From an uncultured Oceanospirillaceae bacterium (GTDB taxonomy: Bacteria > Pseudomonadota > Gammaproteobacteria > Pseudomonadales > Balneatricaceae), in NCBI GenBank assembly GCA_937136055.1, contig CAKZOD010000087.1, positions 61,183 to 125,182 on the forward strand: a stretch of DNA of 64,000 bases, read 5' to 3'. The notes under the pieces were generated by a model that was given only the letters and a program-made list of their open reading frames with translations, was not told where the DNA came from and made no database searches. Position numbers and translations under genes: made by a program. The first letter of the stretch is position 1; each line of letters starts with the position of its first letter. Below, piece after piece: positions 43,833 to 53,397 of the stretch.

Positions 43833-44591
43833 TTATTTGGGTTTAGCAATGGGGCCCAGCACGGTACTATTTGCTGCTACATTTTTAACAACAACAGTAC
43901 CTCCTGCCACCTTGGCATTTGCACCTATTTCAATATTGCCATAAACCACAGTACCAGAGCCAATAAATGCTCCACGACGCACCTTTGGATGACGATCGCC
44001 ACTACCTTTGCCTGTGCCTCCTAAAGTCACACTTTGAAAAATAGTCACATCATCTTCTACCACTGCTGTTTCACCTATCACCACCGCTACAGAGTGATCG
44101 AGAAATATTCCGCTACCAATCTTTGCTCCAGGGTGGATATCTACCCCGAATAGAGAGACGCATTTACCTTGAATAAAACTCGCCATCGCCCGCTGATCGT
44201 TGTGCCAACAGTAATGAGCAAACCGATAGCACTGTAACGCTTGATATCCACCAAAGAATAACAGTGGCGAATAATGATCTTTAATACTGGCATTAGAGCG
44301 CAACTGACAGAGCAAGTCTGCCAGCGCCTCTGCTTTAATTGTGACCTCAGGTAAACTAATTATGCCGTAGAGGTAACTTTGCCACTGGCTTATATCCTTT
44401 TCATCATCCGCCAGTTTTTCTGCCAACACATAACATAGCCCAGCTTCTAAGCTAGAATGATCGATAATATTGCGCTGCAAAAAAGCACTTAATAAAGGAC
44501 TATTTTGCGCTTCATGCTCAGTCTCTTGTAAAATATTCAACCATAAGTTATCAACATCAATCTCACGTTCAAAATCTGCCATTTCACTCAC
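43833..44591 (-). CDS. Serine O-acetyltransferase-like protein (CysE family)
   Basis: A 252-residue hexapeptide-repeat acyltransferase. An N-terminal helical domain (residues 1-125) is like that of CysE. The left-handed beta-helix follows with FGVDIHPGAKIGSGIFLDHSVAVVIGETAVVEDDVTIFQSVTLGGTGKGSGDRHPKVRRGAFIGSG... pattern, including the catalytic His/Asp pair (DH). CysE makes O-acetylserine for cysteine synthesis. Here it lies inside a catabolic-type operon with no cysK, so it may acetylate another substrate. Strong Shine-Dalgarno AAAGGTGAG upstream. Confidence 0.88.
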   Translation of the reverse strand: MSEMADFEREIDVDNLWLNILQETEHEAQNSPLLSAFLQRNIIDHSSLEAGLCYVLAEKLADDEKDISQWQSYLYGIISLPEVTIKAEALADLLCQLRSNASIKDHYSPLLFFGGYQALQCYRFAHYCWHNDQRAMASFIQGKCVSLFGVDIHPGAKIGSGIFLDHSVAVVIGETAVVEDDVTIFQSVTLGGTGKGSGDRHPKVRRGAFIGSGTVVYGNIEIGANAKVAGGTVVVKNVAANSTVLGPIAKPK

Positions 44592-44599
44592 CTTTCAGC

Positions 44600-44627
44600 G
44601 CTTTTAGCTTTTAACTCGCAACTCGCC
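44600..44627. repeat. Degenerate heptanucleotide array (4 units)
   Basis: Units GCTTTTA, GCTTTTA, ACTCGCA, ACTCGCC lie between the cysE-like and aldehyde dehydrogenase genes. They resemble the units of the better preserved array at 46233-46288 on the other side of the aldehyde dehydrogenase gene. Confidence 0.5.
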
Positions 44628-44634
44628 ACCGCCC

Positions 44635-46173
44635 TTATTCAACACTATAACCAAATTGAATGGCTGCATCTTTCGCTGTCTCTACCCACACGCTCTTGGT
44701 TTGGGTATATTCTAATAAGCCTTCATAGCCACTTGAACGGCCATAACCACTTTCCCCAAAACCGCCAAAGGGAGACATAACGTTAATGGCTTTATAGCTA
44801 TTTACCCAGAAAGTACCCGCATTTACCTGTGCAGCCATACGGTGTGCACGCCCGACATTCGCTGTCCACACAGCACCCGCTAAACCAAAGCGGCTGTCAT
44901 TGGCGATCTCGATTGCCTGCTCTTCATCATCAAAAGGAATCACCGAAACAACAGGACCAAAGATTTCTTCTTGGGCAACACTCATGCTGTTTTTGACATC
45001 GCCAAGCACTGTTGGTTTATAAAAGTAACCACCTTCTCCACCAGCAACTTCACCAGCTTGACCACCTGATGCAACAGTCGCACCTTGCGCAACGCCTTCT
45101 GCAACTAGCCCTTTAATGTGATTAAACTGGTTAATATTATTCACAGGCCCAACCATAGTATCTTCTAACCAAGGTAGATTGACTGCTATCTTGTCAGCTG
45201 CAGAGGCGAGTCTCTCAACCACTTGGGAGTAAACATTACTGTGCACTAACAACCTTGATCCTGAAACACAGCTTTGCCCTGCTGCTGCAAAAATGGCAGC
45301 TTGCGCTCCTACCACAGCGCGATCAAGATCAGCATCATCAAATACGATATTGGCTGACTTACCACCGAGCTCCAATACACAGGGAATCACACGCTGTGCA
45401 GCAGCCCCTGCAATTAAGCCACCCGTTTTAGGAGAGCCTACAAAGACCACTTTTTTACTGGCTTTATTGGCAATAGCTGCGGCGCCCGTAGTGTGTCCAA
45501 GGCCATTTACAATATTCACTAAACCTTTTGGAATACCTGCCTCTTCAATTAGCTTAGCAAGCACTGTAGTGCTTAAAGGTGTTAATTCTGATGGCTTTAA
45601 AAGCACCGCGTTGCCTGCACATATCGCTGGGGCAATTTGCCAACCGCCAGTGAATATAGGCGCGTTCCACGGCGTGATTTGCACCACAACACCATAGGGT
45701 TCATGGCGTGTGTAGTTTAAATGGCTAGTGGGTACTGGAATCACTTGCCCCGTCATTTTGTCACACCAGCCAGCGTAGTATTCAAACATCTCTGATACTT
45801 TGGACACTTCAACACGACAATCACGAATTGGTTTACCCGCTGAAATAGACTCCAGTTTAGCGAGCTGTTCAGCCGCTTCACGAATTTTTTGACCACAAGC
45901 GTACATCGCACGTCCACGTGCTGTCGCTGTCATCGACCACCACTGGCTCTGTGCTAATACAGCAGCTTGCGCCGCATCATTAACATTTTGATCGCCAGCA
46001 TCTTGATACTGCATAAAAACTTGCCCAGTAGCTGGGTTCACTAAGTTAATAACTTCGCCGTGACCTTCCACCAGCGCACCATTAATCCAGCTACCAAAAG
46101 TTTCAGTGCCTAAAAGGCTCTTTAGAAGCCCTGCAACTTGCGCTTCACCATTATTCTCTACTGTAAATGTCAT
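44635..46173 (-). CDS. NAD(P)+-dependent aldehyde dehydrogenase
   Basis: A 512-residue aldehyde dehydrogenase. Conserved parts: TPWNAPIFTGGWQIAPAICAGNAVLLKPSE, KVVFVGSPKTGG, the general base in LELGGKSANIVF, the catalytic Cys in AAAGQSCVSGSRLLVH (near residue 308), QEEIFGPVVSVIPF and SPFGGFGESGYGR. It oxidises an aldehyde to an acid; betaine-aldehyde or semialdehyde substrates are usual for this branch. Lies between the oxidoreductase and cysE-like genes in the cluster. Confidence 0.93.
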   Translation of the reverse strand: MTFTVENNGEAQVAGLLKSLLGTETFGSWINGALVEGHGEVINLVNPATGQVFMQYQDAGDQNVNDAAQAAVLAQSQWWSMTATARGRAMYACGQKIREAAEQLAKLESISAGKPIRDCRVEVSKVSEMFEYYAGWCDKMTGQVIPVPTSHLNYTRHEPYGVVVQITPWNAPIFTGGWQIAPAICAGNAVLLKPSELTPLSTTVLAKLIEEAGIPKGLVNIVNGLGHTTGAAAIANKASKKVVFVGSPKTGGLIAGAAAQRVIPCVLELGGKSANIVFDDADLDRAVVGAQAAIFAAAGQSCVSGSRLLVHSNVYSQVVERLASAADKIAVNLPWLEDTMVGPVNNINQFNHIKGLVAEGVAQGATVASGGQAGEVAGGEGGYFYKPTVLGDVKNSMSVAQEEIFGPVVSVIPFDDEEQAIEIANDSRFGLAGAVWTANVGRAHRMAAQVNAGTFWVNSYKAINVMSPFGGFGESGYGRSSGYEGLLEYTQTKSVWVETAKDAAIQFGYSVE

Positions 46174-46232
46174 CTTAATTCTCTCTCAATTTGGCACGAA
46201 TATTTCGGAAAACATTCGCGCCCTGTCTGTTT

Positions 46233-46288
46233 GCTCTTAGCTCTTAGCTCTCAGCTCTCAGCTCTTAGCTCGCAGCTCGCAGCTCGCA
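46233..46288. repeat. Heptanucleotide tandem array (8 units)
   Basis: Eight 7-bp units in a row: GCTCTTA twice, GCTCTCA twice, GCTCTTA once, GCTCGCA three times. It lies 60 bp upstream of the aldehyde dehydrogenase start and 11 bp downstream of the preceding gene's stop. On the transcribed strand each unit reads (T)AAGAGC, TGAGAGC or TGCGAGC. Variation in repeat number between strains could change spacing between the genes. Confidence 0.85.
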
Positions 46289-46298
46289 ACTAAAATCT

Positions 46299-47186
46299 CT
46301 ATAAATACTTTTTCACGATACAGTTAAAGTCATCTTCACCTGCGATATCAGTTTCGCTCTGAGCCCAAATTTCAGCTGCCTGTGCACTCATTGTAAGATC
46401 TGCATCCATCCCCATATCGCCAATTAACTGCTTCGCTAAACGCACATCTTTACGCATTAATTGCATGGTAAAACCCGAGTCAAAACCTTCATTTAAAACC
46501 CAACGCGGAAAGTTAACTTCACTAATCGCCGTTTTTCCAGAACCTGCATTGAGCCCTTCAATTAGTGCGGCAGGATCCAGCCCCGCTTTTTTACCCAGTG
46601 AAATGGCCTCTGCGGTGGTCACTAAATGAGCTGCACAAAGCAAGTTGTTAATGAGTTTGGCAACATGGCCGCTCCCGGAGTCTCCCAAGTGAACAACTTT
46701 GTTACTAAGGGCATCTAAAAACGGCATCGCGCGATCAAGTGCTGACGTTTCACCCCCAGCTACAATCACCATAGTGCCCGCACTAGCGCCAGCTGGACCT
46801 CCACTAACAGGACAATCGAGTAAATGATGGCCCTTTTCCTTGAGTGTTCTAGCAAGCCTGCGGGTCACCTCTGGCTCAGAAGTTGTGGTATCGACAATTA
46901 AAGTATTATCGCGGGCATGCTCCATCAAGCCATCCACACCACTGATAACTGCTTGCACATGTTTCGCCATCGGCAGTGACAAGATGATATCTTGGCTTAG
47001 CTCACACACTGCTTCGATACTATCAACGACCTCAACGCCAATGGCTCTTGCGGCTGCACGCTGAGATTCTCCTAGATCAGTACCGACAACACTGAATCCC
47101 TCTCTTATCAAGGTTTGCGCCATACCATTACCCATATTACCTAACCCGATAATGGCTATTTTTTTATTCGTTATTGTTTGAGTCAT
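46299..47186 (-). CDS. 3-hydroxyisobutyrate dehydrogenase family oxidoreductase
   Basis: A 295-residue beta-hydroxyacid dehydrogenase: KIAIIGLGNMGNGMAQTLI (Rossmann loop at residues 8-26), DCPVSGGPAGASAGTM (substrate loop), catalytic Lys in SGHVAKLINNLLCAA (near residue 175), and KDVRLAKQLIG. Enzymes of this family act on 3-hydroxyisobutyrate, tartronate semialdehyde, sulfolactaldehyde or 4-hydroxybutyrate-type compounds; which one is not decidable here. First gene of the minus-strand cluster, with the aldehyde dehydrogenase downstream. Confidence 0.9.
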   Translation of the reverse strand: MTQTITNKKIAIIGLGNMGNGMAQTLIREGFSVVGTDLGESQRAAARAIGVEVVDSIEAVCELSQDIILSLPMAKHVQAVISGVDGLMEHARDNTLIVDTTTSEPEVTRRLARTLKEKGHHLLDCPVSGGPAGASAGTMVIVAGGETSALDRAMPFLDALSNKVVHLGDSGSGHVAKLINNLLCAAHLVTTAEAISLGKKAGLDPAALIEGLNAGSGKTAISEVNFPRWVLNEGFDSGFTMQLMRKDVRLAKQLIGDMGMDADLTMSAQAAEIWAQSETDIAGEDDFNCIVKKYL

Positions 47187-47654
47187 TGGCTCACCTCGTT
47201 AATCAATTTCATTTAAGACTAATAAGACTGAGCGTAAAAATAAATATAGAGAATTAAGTTTATTGTTCTCAAAAACGCAACACTAAATTAAATACAACAC
47301 TTCAATAGCTATCTAGCTGGCCACTCAGAACGAACACCATAAAATTGATTTTGCCGTAAATTGGACTTTTAAAGTTTCTTTACTACATTGGGAGTGCAGC
47401 TATTAAATCTTGTATACCCCTGTAATAAATAGGGTTTATCGAAATCGCTCTTCATATAGTCAGCACTTGAAAGCCTATATTTCGACTTACTATAACGACG
47501 AATATAACCACTAAGTAACTAGCATTTAACAAGGAGATAGGAGGGATTAATAGTAAGCAAAAACTCACTTTTATCGGGTAATCGGGATATGGCTTTTAGC
47601 GATTAGATGACCATGCTTTGAGCTCAAGTAAAACCTTCATGAGAATATCTATTT
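47187..47654. other. Divergent promoter region between the catabolic cluster and a chemoreceptor gene
   Basis: A 468-bp gap with no gene. It must hold promoters for both divergent units. AAGGAG followed by GGAGGG at 47529-47545 looks like a ribosome site but no frame uses it. I see no clear FliA box for the chemoreceptor. Confidence 0.4.
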
Positions 47655-49721
47655 ATGAAAATAAAGCAAAAAATCAGCTTAGCTGGTGGAGCTGCCACTC
47701 TACTAGCAGTCACTTCATTAACTCTTTTTTCAGTTATCCAAATCGATGAATTACATGAAAATATCGATACTCGTATCAACCACAGTATGCTTGAATCTGC
47801 CAAACAAACTCTCTCTTACCGTTTACAATCAGGTGCTGCTTCCGTTAGAGAAATTCTGGGCAACGGTATGAAAGTCAGTGCCTCACTCGCCCAATCTGCG
47901 ATTGCCCTTAAACAAACTCACAGTGATAATGAAGATATTCGTGCCAAATACTCTCAACTACTCAGCTCAGCATTAAAAAACAATCCACAGCTGCTAGGCT
48001 CTTATATGCTGTTAGAACCTAATGCTATTGATAGCAAGGATGACCAATACCAGGGGTTAACGAACCAGGCCTACGATGATAGCGGGCGCTATATTCCTTA
48101 TTTTACTTCTGAAAATAATGTTATCTCTGCAACTGCTTCTTTAGATTACGAAACTAGTGATTATTACCTGTGCCCCAAAGCCTCTAAAAAAGACTGTTTA
48201 TTAGAGCCTTTCAGCTATCCTGTGAATGGCAAAGATGTGTTGATGACATCTCTTGTTAGCCCTATTTTAATTGATAACGAGTTTAAGGGAATCACCGGAG
48301 TTGATATTGCACTTGAGACTCTTAGTGAGTTAGCAGAGAATATAAGCAAAGACTTATACCCTGGTAACCAAGTATTAATTGTCACGGATCGTGCAACACT
48401 TGCAGGTAATAGCGCTAGTGCAGATCAGCTCATCAAAGATTCCAATGGAGCTGTAAACAATCGATTAAAAGAGTTTCTGGCAAATAACAAAAACCAAACA
48501 TTATTATCCCCTGACGGCTCACAACTGTGGGTATTTATCCCTATCACTGTTGCTGCGAATTTACCCAGCTGGGGAGTGTTTGTATCTGTCCCCAAAACAG
48601 CAGTTCTCGCCGACGTTATTTTGTTGGATGAATTCATTAGTGTCCAAACAGATGCATTGATACATGGTTTATTATTAATGGGGCTTATCTCTATTTTATT
48701 GGCCAGTGCTTTAATTTGGTTCATTGCAGATAAGATATCGCAACCTATTAAAGTCATTGCCGCTTTTTTAGAGCAAGTAGCTAAGGGAGACTTTAGCAAA
48801 AGAGTAAACTGGAAAAGCAGCGACGAAACAGGTGAGCTAGCAGATGCCTGCAATCGCTTTTTGAGCCAAATCCAACCCGTTATATTACAAGTCACCAGTA
48901 GTAGCTTTGATATTCAATCGCAATCAAAAGACACTAAGCAAGTAGCCGAACAAACTCTCAGAGGTGCGAACCGCCAACAGCAAGATCTAATTACATTAGC
49001 ATCCGCTGCTGAAGAGCTAGGAGTCACGGCAGCTAATGTCGCCGAGCATGCTGTCGAAGCCTCTAATATGACAGACAGCTCTCAATCTGCAGCCAAATCA
49101 GGTCAAGAAGTACTCAACCATGCAAACAGTTCTGTCACCGCCTTAGTAGACAACTTCTCTCAAGTCGCTGAATCCGTTGTTGCCCTAGAGCAAGAAAGTA
49201 AGAATATAAACAGCATCTTAGATGTTATCTGTGATATTGCTAGCCAGACAAACCTATTAGCCCTTAACGCTGCAATTGAGGCTGCAAGAGCTGGAGAGCA
49301 AGGAAGAGGCTTTGCAGTGGTAGCAGACGAAGTTCGCTCTCTTGCACTGCGCACTCAAGACTCAACCACTGAAATCCAAACATTGTTAGAGAGACTCAGC
49401 AAAGAAGCATCTCACGCATCTGGATTAATCAGCCATAGCCGCGAACAAGCGCAGAACAGTACGCAAGCGATGCAACAGACAAGCGAACAACTCATGGGGA
49501 TTTTAGAATCTGTCGCAAACATTCACTTAGTTAACGCGCAAGTTGCCAGCGCCGCTGAGCAGCAAACCATTGTCGCTCAGGAAATCAGCAATAGTTTATC
49601 TGCTATATCTGAAATATCTGCTGAAAACGCCGTGGGAGCAGAGCAAACAACTAAGAGCTGCGATAACTTGGGGAGTTTATCAAGTACTTTGGCAAATCAG
49701 GTTAATAGGTTTACGGCTTAA
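47655..49721 (+). CDS. Methyl-accepting chemotaxis protein with dCache-type sensor
   Basis: A 688-residue chemoreceptor. First helix at residues 8-26; a large periplasmic domain (about 30-335) of the Cache type (for example [53 protein letters not shown] [12 protein letters not shown]); second helix [27 protein letters not shown]; and a signalling domain with the tip [39 protein letters not shown]. dCache receptors usually bind amino acids, organic acids or amines. It lies divergent from the catabolic cluster and could steer toward that substrate. Ends in a terminator. Confidence 0.92.
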   Translation: MKIKQKISLAGGAATLLAVTSLTLFSVIQIDELHENIDTRINHSMLESAKQTLSYRLQSGAASVREILGNGMKVSASLAQSAIALKQTHSDNEDIRAKYSQLLSSALKNNPQLLGSYMLLEPNAIDSKDDQYQGLTNQAYDDSGRYIPYFTSENNVISATASLDYETSDYYLCPKASKKDCLLEPFSYPVNGKDVLMTSLVSPILIDNEFKGITGVDIALETLSELAENISKDLYPGNQVLIVTDRATLAGNSASADQLIKDSNGAVNNRLKEFLANNKNQTLLSPDGSQLWVFIPITVAANLPSWGVFVSVPKTAVLADVILLDEFISVQTDALIHGLLLMGLISILLASALIWFIADKISQPIKVIAAFLEQVAKGDFSKRVNWKSSDETGELADACNRFLSQIQPVILQVTSSSFDIQSQSKDTKQVAEQTLRGANRQQQDLITLASAAEELGVTAANVAEHAVEASNMTDSSQSAAKSGQEVLNHANSSVTALVDNFSQVAESVVALEQESKNINSILDVICDIASQTNLLALNAAIEAARAGEQGRGFAVVADEVRSLALRTQDSTTEIQTLLERLSKEASHASGLISHSREQAQNSTQAMQQTSEQLMGILESVANIHLVNAQVASAAEQQTIVAQEISNSLSAISEISAENAVGAEQTTKSCDNLGSLSSTLANQVNRFTA

Positions 49722-49736
49722 TAGCTTACTCTCTAT

Positions 49737-49778
49737 CCCCTCAGCGAGCCTATCTATCTCCTGAGGGGAAGCTTTTTA
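49737..49778 (+). terminator. Terminator after the dCache chemoreceptor gene
   Basis: CCCCTCAG (49737-49744) pairs with CTGAGGGG (49761-49768), followed by a T5 run at 49773-49777. Confidence 0.78.
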
Positions 49779-49789
49779 AGAGAAGGGAA

Positions 49790-50686
49790 CTAAATATTAA
49801 CCACCTTTAACTTTTCAGTAAAAAACTCAATCCAAACCAGAGCTTTTCGTGTAAGCCCTCGACGGCTTGGATACAGCACATAGTAATTAATATCCGAGCT
49901 TCTCCAATCATTCAAAACTCGTTGTAACTGACCCGCCTCAACTTGGTCTCGCACCAGATAATTAGGAAAATGTGCTATCCCTGCGCCACTATTGACAACT
50001 GTGCGCAAAGAGCTGAAATCGTTGATGCTCAAAGATGGCTGTATATCAACACTTGAATGCTCACCATTACTATTTTGTAAAACCCATTGATGACGTTTAT
50101 AAGCATCTGACATCACTAGTGTTTTATGTAATGTCAGATCTTCCAGCGATTCTGGAGTACCATTATTTTCTAAATAGGACGGTGATGCATAAAGCTCAGC
50201 GTGTGCAGAACCAAAACATCGACTAATCAAATTAGAATCGTTGAGCTGGCCGACTCTGATAACCAAATCAAACCCCTCTGCGATCAAATCGACGCGCCTG
50301 TTACTCAACTCAATATCTAATTCTATCTGTGGGAAAAGCGTCATAAACTCAGCCAAGTAAGGCGCCAATAAATACTGCCCTATCGCAACTGATGCACTAA
50401 TACGCAAATGCCCCCTTGGAGTATCAACGAGTTGATGAATACTCTCTTGCGCACTATTAGCTTCTTCTACGATTCTTTGACAGTGCTGCAGATAAAGCTG
50501 CCCAGATTCAGTCACACTGACAGAGCGGGTACTTCGTTCCAATAACTGCACACCTAAGCTAGACTCTAGCGCCGCTAAGCGTCGGCTGACTTTAGATTTC
50601 GGTACTTTCAGCACTCTAGCAGCTGCTGATATTCCGCCTGTTTCTGCCACTTTGGCAAAAATCACCATATCGTTTAAATCAACCAT
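49790..50686 (-). CDS. LysR-type regulator
   Basis: A 298-residue LysR regulator of the CrgA/DsdC-like group: MVDLNDMVIFAKVAETGGISAAARVLKVPKSKVSRRLAALE at the N-terminus, LRISASVAIGQYLLAPYLAEFM and FDLVIRVGQLNDSNL in the effector domain. A GTG at 50704 is in frame but lies in the GGAGAG; ATG 50686 is preceded by it at correct spacing. Divergent from the VOC gene (155 bp between), which with the following FMN reductase gene is the probable target. Confidence 0.9.
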   Translation of the reverse strand: MVDLNDMVIFAKVAETGGISAAARVLKVPKSKVSRRLAALESSLGVQLLERSTRSVSVTESGQLYLQHCQRIVEEANSAQESIHQLVDTPRGHLRISASVAIGQYLLAPYLAEFMTLFPQIELDIELSNRRVDLIAEGFDLVIRVGQLNDSNLISRCFGSAHAELYASPSYLENNGTPESLEDLTLHKTLVMSDAYKRHQWVLQNSNGEHSSVDIQPSLSINDFSSLRTVVNSGAGIAHFPNYLVRDQVEAGQLQRVLNDWRSSDINYYVLYPSRRGLTRKALVWIEFFTEKLKVVNI

Positions 50687-50841
50687 CTTGTAGCTCTCCT
50701 TCACAAAAAGATGATTTTCACCTCTAGTCGTTCTAAATTTAGAACAGTGTTTTACAAATAAGCCACCTAGTCAATATTTTTGCAACAGTTATTATATCTA
50801 TCAAGCACAACGCTCATAAATGTAGATAAAAGGACACCGCA

Positions 50842-51240
50842 ATGAAAGCAATCACTAGTATCAATCACATTGGAATTAGAGTGCAGGACTTTGAAACTTC
50901 AACAGCATTTTATGTCAAGCTAGGCTTTAACTATATAGCAGGACCCATAGGACCTGAGCCTGTGGCTATCGTAGAACACCCGAGCGGTATCAATATCAAT
51001 TTTATCCTCAATGCTAATCAGGCAGATGATAAAAATGTACTAATGGATATTGAGACAAAACATACAGGCTACACCCATGTTGCCCTTGAAATTAACGATG
51101 TTGAATCTGTTAAGAAAGAGTTACAAGCATTAGGCATTGCCATAACAGGAGAAATGAATCACTCAACAGGGCATGCCATTTTTATTCGAGACCCCGACAA
51201 TAATGTCATTGAGCTTGGGCAATTCAACAAGCATCTATAA
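50842..51240 (+). CDS. VOC-family protein
   Basis: A 132-residue glyoxalase/bleomycin-resistance/dioxygenase fold protein: INHIGIRVQDFETSTAFYVKLGFNYI, HTGYTHVALEINDVESVK, FIRDPDNNVIELGQF, with the metal-binding His and Glu kept. AAAAGGA lies upstream of the ATG. First gene after a divergent LysR; the FMN reductase gene follows after 68 bp. Could be a lyase, dioxygenase or binding protein. Confidence 0.85.
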   Translation: MKAITSINHIGIRVQDFETSTAFYVKLGFNYIAGPIGPEPVAIVEHPSGININFILNANQADDKNVLMDIETKHTGYTHVALEINDVESVKKELQALGIAITGEMNHSTGHAIFIRDPDNNVIELGQFNKHL

Positions 51241-51308
51241 AGGCCTCTAAGAGCTTGGTTACAGGCAGTTAAATTATTAGTCTACAAACAGCACAAAAGG
51301 AAATCAGC

Positions 51309-51839
51309 ATGAAAATATTAGCCTTTGCAGCAAGCAACAGCACAAAATCTATTAACCAGCAATTAGTCAAGTACACCGCCAGCCTTTGCAGTGATGATGA
51401 AGTTAAGATCATAGACATTAATGACTATGAAATGCCTATTTTTAGTGAAGATCGCGAACAAGCTTTAGGCTCCTCCCCTGAGCAAGCACAGCGTTTTTAT
51501 CAAGCGATCAAAGATGCGGATGCGCTAATTATCTCTTTTGCTGAACACAATGGTTCTTACACTGCCGCGTATAAAAACCTCTTTGATTGGACATCTCGTA
51601 TTGACGCTAAAGTGTTTCAAAATAAAGCGATGCTTTTGCTTTCAACCTCACCAGGCCCTGGTGGTGCTGCAAGTGTGTTAGCAGCTGCGAAAACGTCAGC
51701 TCCTTATTTCGCTGGCGATGTTAAAGCATCGTTAAGTATCCCAAGTTTTTATGACAACTTCGATACTGACAAACAACAATTAAATAATGCCGAATTAGTG
51801 CAGCAACTTAAGGAAGCCATTGCTGCACTTAATGCGTAA
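51309..51839 (+). CDS. NADPH-dependent FMN reductase family protein
   Basis: A 176-residue flavodoxin-like protein: MKILAFAASNSTKSINQQL, FYQAIKDADALIISFAEHNGSYTAAYKNLFDWTSR, KAMLLLSTSPGPGGAASVL. It matches the quinone/chromate/azo-reducing FMN reductase group. Its stop is 8 nt from the convergent dsdA stop, with no terminator between. Probably induced with the VOC gene by the divergent LysR. Confidence 0.88.
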   Translation: MKILAFAASNSTKSINQQLVKYTASLCSDDEVKIIDINDYEMPIFSEDREQALGSSPEQAQRFYQAIKDADALIISFAEHNGSYTAAYKNLFDWTSRIDAKVFQNKAMLLLSTSPGPGGAASVLAAAKTSAPYFAGDVKASLSIPSFYDNFDTDKQQLNNAELVQQLKEAIAALNA

Positions 51840-51847
51840 AACCCTAT

Positions 51848-53194
51848 TTAGAGAAGTGAATTACCTGTCTGGTAGTAATGTTCAAACTCTTCGCTTGGCA
51901 CCATATTTCCACCGGTCGCCCAAGCGATATGAGTGGCATTAGCCATTTTATCTTGTAGTTGATGACTCGATATATACGCTTGCCCTTCGTTGATTAGTTT
52001 TAGCATCCCGGGCACACCTGCTAAAGCGGATGGCTCTAACGCAATATCTTGTTTATCTTTTATTATTGTCAGTAATCGATACATATCATCATCTTGTAAG
52101 GTGTAGCTGCCGCTAAGAATTTGCTCCACAAAGCGCCCCACAAACGCCGATGGCCTGCCAACTGCTAAGCCGTCGGCACATGTCATGCCATCAATATCGA
52201 TTTCTTGCACACTAACTTTGTCATGTAATTGCGTGTACATCCCTAATAACATACAAGGTGCTGCTGTAGGCTCTGCGAAAAAGCAATGCACATCATCACC
52301 AAAGACTTGTTTCAAACCAAAGGCTATTCCCCCAGGTGCCCCACCGACACCACAGGGAAGGTAAACAAAGAGTGGATGCTCAGCATCAACAATGATTTTC
52401 TCGTTTTTAAGTTGCTGCTGTAATCGTAACGCCGCAACCGCATAACCTAAAAATAGATCTTGAGAGTTCTCATCATCAACAAAATGACAGTTTGCCGTTC
52501 TCAGCGCTTGGGCGCGCCCTTCATCAACAGCCTTTGAGTAGTCATCTTCATATTCAACAACATTAACCCCTTTCGCGCCTAATAAGTCCTTTTTCCACTG
52601 CCTAGCATCCGCTGACATATGCACAGATACCTGAAACCCTAGCTGTGCGCTCATAATGCCGATACTTAAACCTAAGTTCCCAGTAGAGCCTACAACTACA
52701 CTGTGCTTAGCAAACAATGCTTTGAAGGGCTTAGAATCAATAACCGCATAATCATCTTGTGTGCTTAGCATGCCTGCATCAATAGCAATATTCTCAGCGA
52801 GTTTAATGATCTCATAAATTCCACCGCGCGCTTTTACAGATCCAGATATCGGTAAATGACTATCGCACTTTAACCATAACTGACCTTGTAATGGCTGCTC
52901 TGAAAATGTAGCTAAGTAAGCTTGCATTTCTTTAATTGCAATTAATGGCGACTCAATAATGCCTTTATTTACCTTCGTCTGTTCAAACACTTTTTCCATA
53001 TAAGGAGCAAATCTCTGCAGCCTCTCACTTGCTTTTTCAATATCCCTCATATCAAGGGATAGGCTCACCTCGTCAAAAGGCTTTTGCTGAGTATTTGCCC
53101 AAAAAACAGACTGTTTTTTGGACATTGGCACTAACAGAGGATGACTCTTTTGCCACTGATCAAGTGAATGTTCTGCAAAGTTTTTTGTGCTCAT
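51848..53194 (-). CDS. dsdA: D-serine ammonia-lyase
   Basis: A 448-residue PLP enzyme that deaminates D-serine to pyruvate. Characteristic DsdA motifs are LWLKCDSHLPISGSVKARGG (PLP lysine in SGSVKARG, near residue 125), VVGSTGNLGLSIGIMSAQLGF, VSVHMSADARQWKKDLL, YLPCGVGGAPGGIAFGLK and ADGLAVGRPSAFVG. No dsdC or dsdX accompanies it, so uptake and control lie elsewhere; the nearby LysR belongs to the VOC divergon. Confidence 0.95.
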   Translation of the reverse strand: MSTKNFAEHSLDQWQKSHPLLVPMSKKQSVFWANTQQKPFDEVSLSLDMRDIEKASERLQRFAPYMEKVFEQTKVNKGIIESPLIAIKEMQAYLATFSEQPLQGQLWLKCDSHLPISGSVKARGGIYEIIKLAENIAIDAGMLSTQDDYAVIDSKPFKALFAKHSVVVGSTGNLGLSIGIMSAQLGFQVSVHMSADARQWKKDLLGAKGVNVVEYEDDYSKAVDEGRAQALRTANCHFVDDENSQDLFLGYAVAALRLQQQLKNEKIIVDAEHPLFVYLPCGVGGAPGGIAFGLKQVFGDDVHCFFAEPTAAPCMLLGMYTQLHDKVSVQEIDIDGMTCADGLAVGRPSAFVGRFVEQILSGSYTLQDDDMYRLLTIIKDKQDIALEPSALAGVPGMLKLINEGQAYISSHQLQDKMANATHIAWATGGNMVPSEEFEHYYQTGNSLL

Positions 53195-53397
53195 AACGCT
53201 ATCCAGTTTTTCTGCTCGAAATATGCTATTTTGGCAATCTCGATAAAGTATCGTTTATATATTTGCCTTGTACATTAATGTCACGACTATTTGCAATGGT
53301 AAATGGCATTTCAAGTGTAAAAGACATCTCTAGAACATACTTGTTAAAAGCCCTCTATTTCTCTAACTAACATTAAACTCGCATCAAAGGAGCATGT

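Noticed and set aside
45293..45697. 134-residue plus-strand frame opposite the aldehyde dehydrogenase
   Set aside because: Shadow frame with Ala/Thr/Pro-rich antisense composition; lies wholly inside a well-conserved gene.
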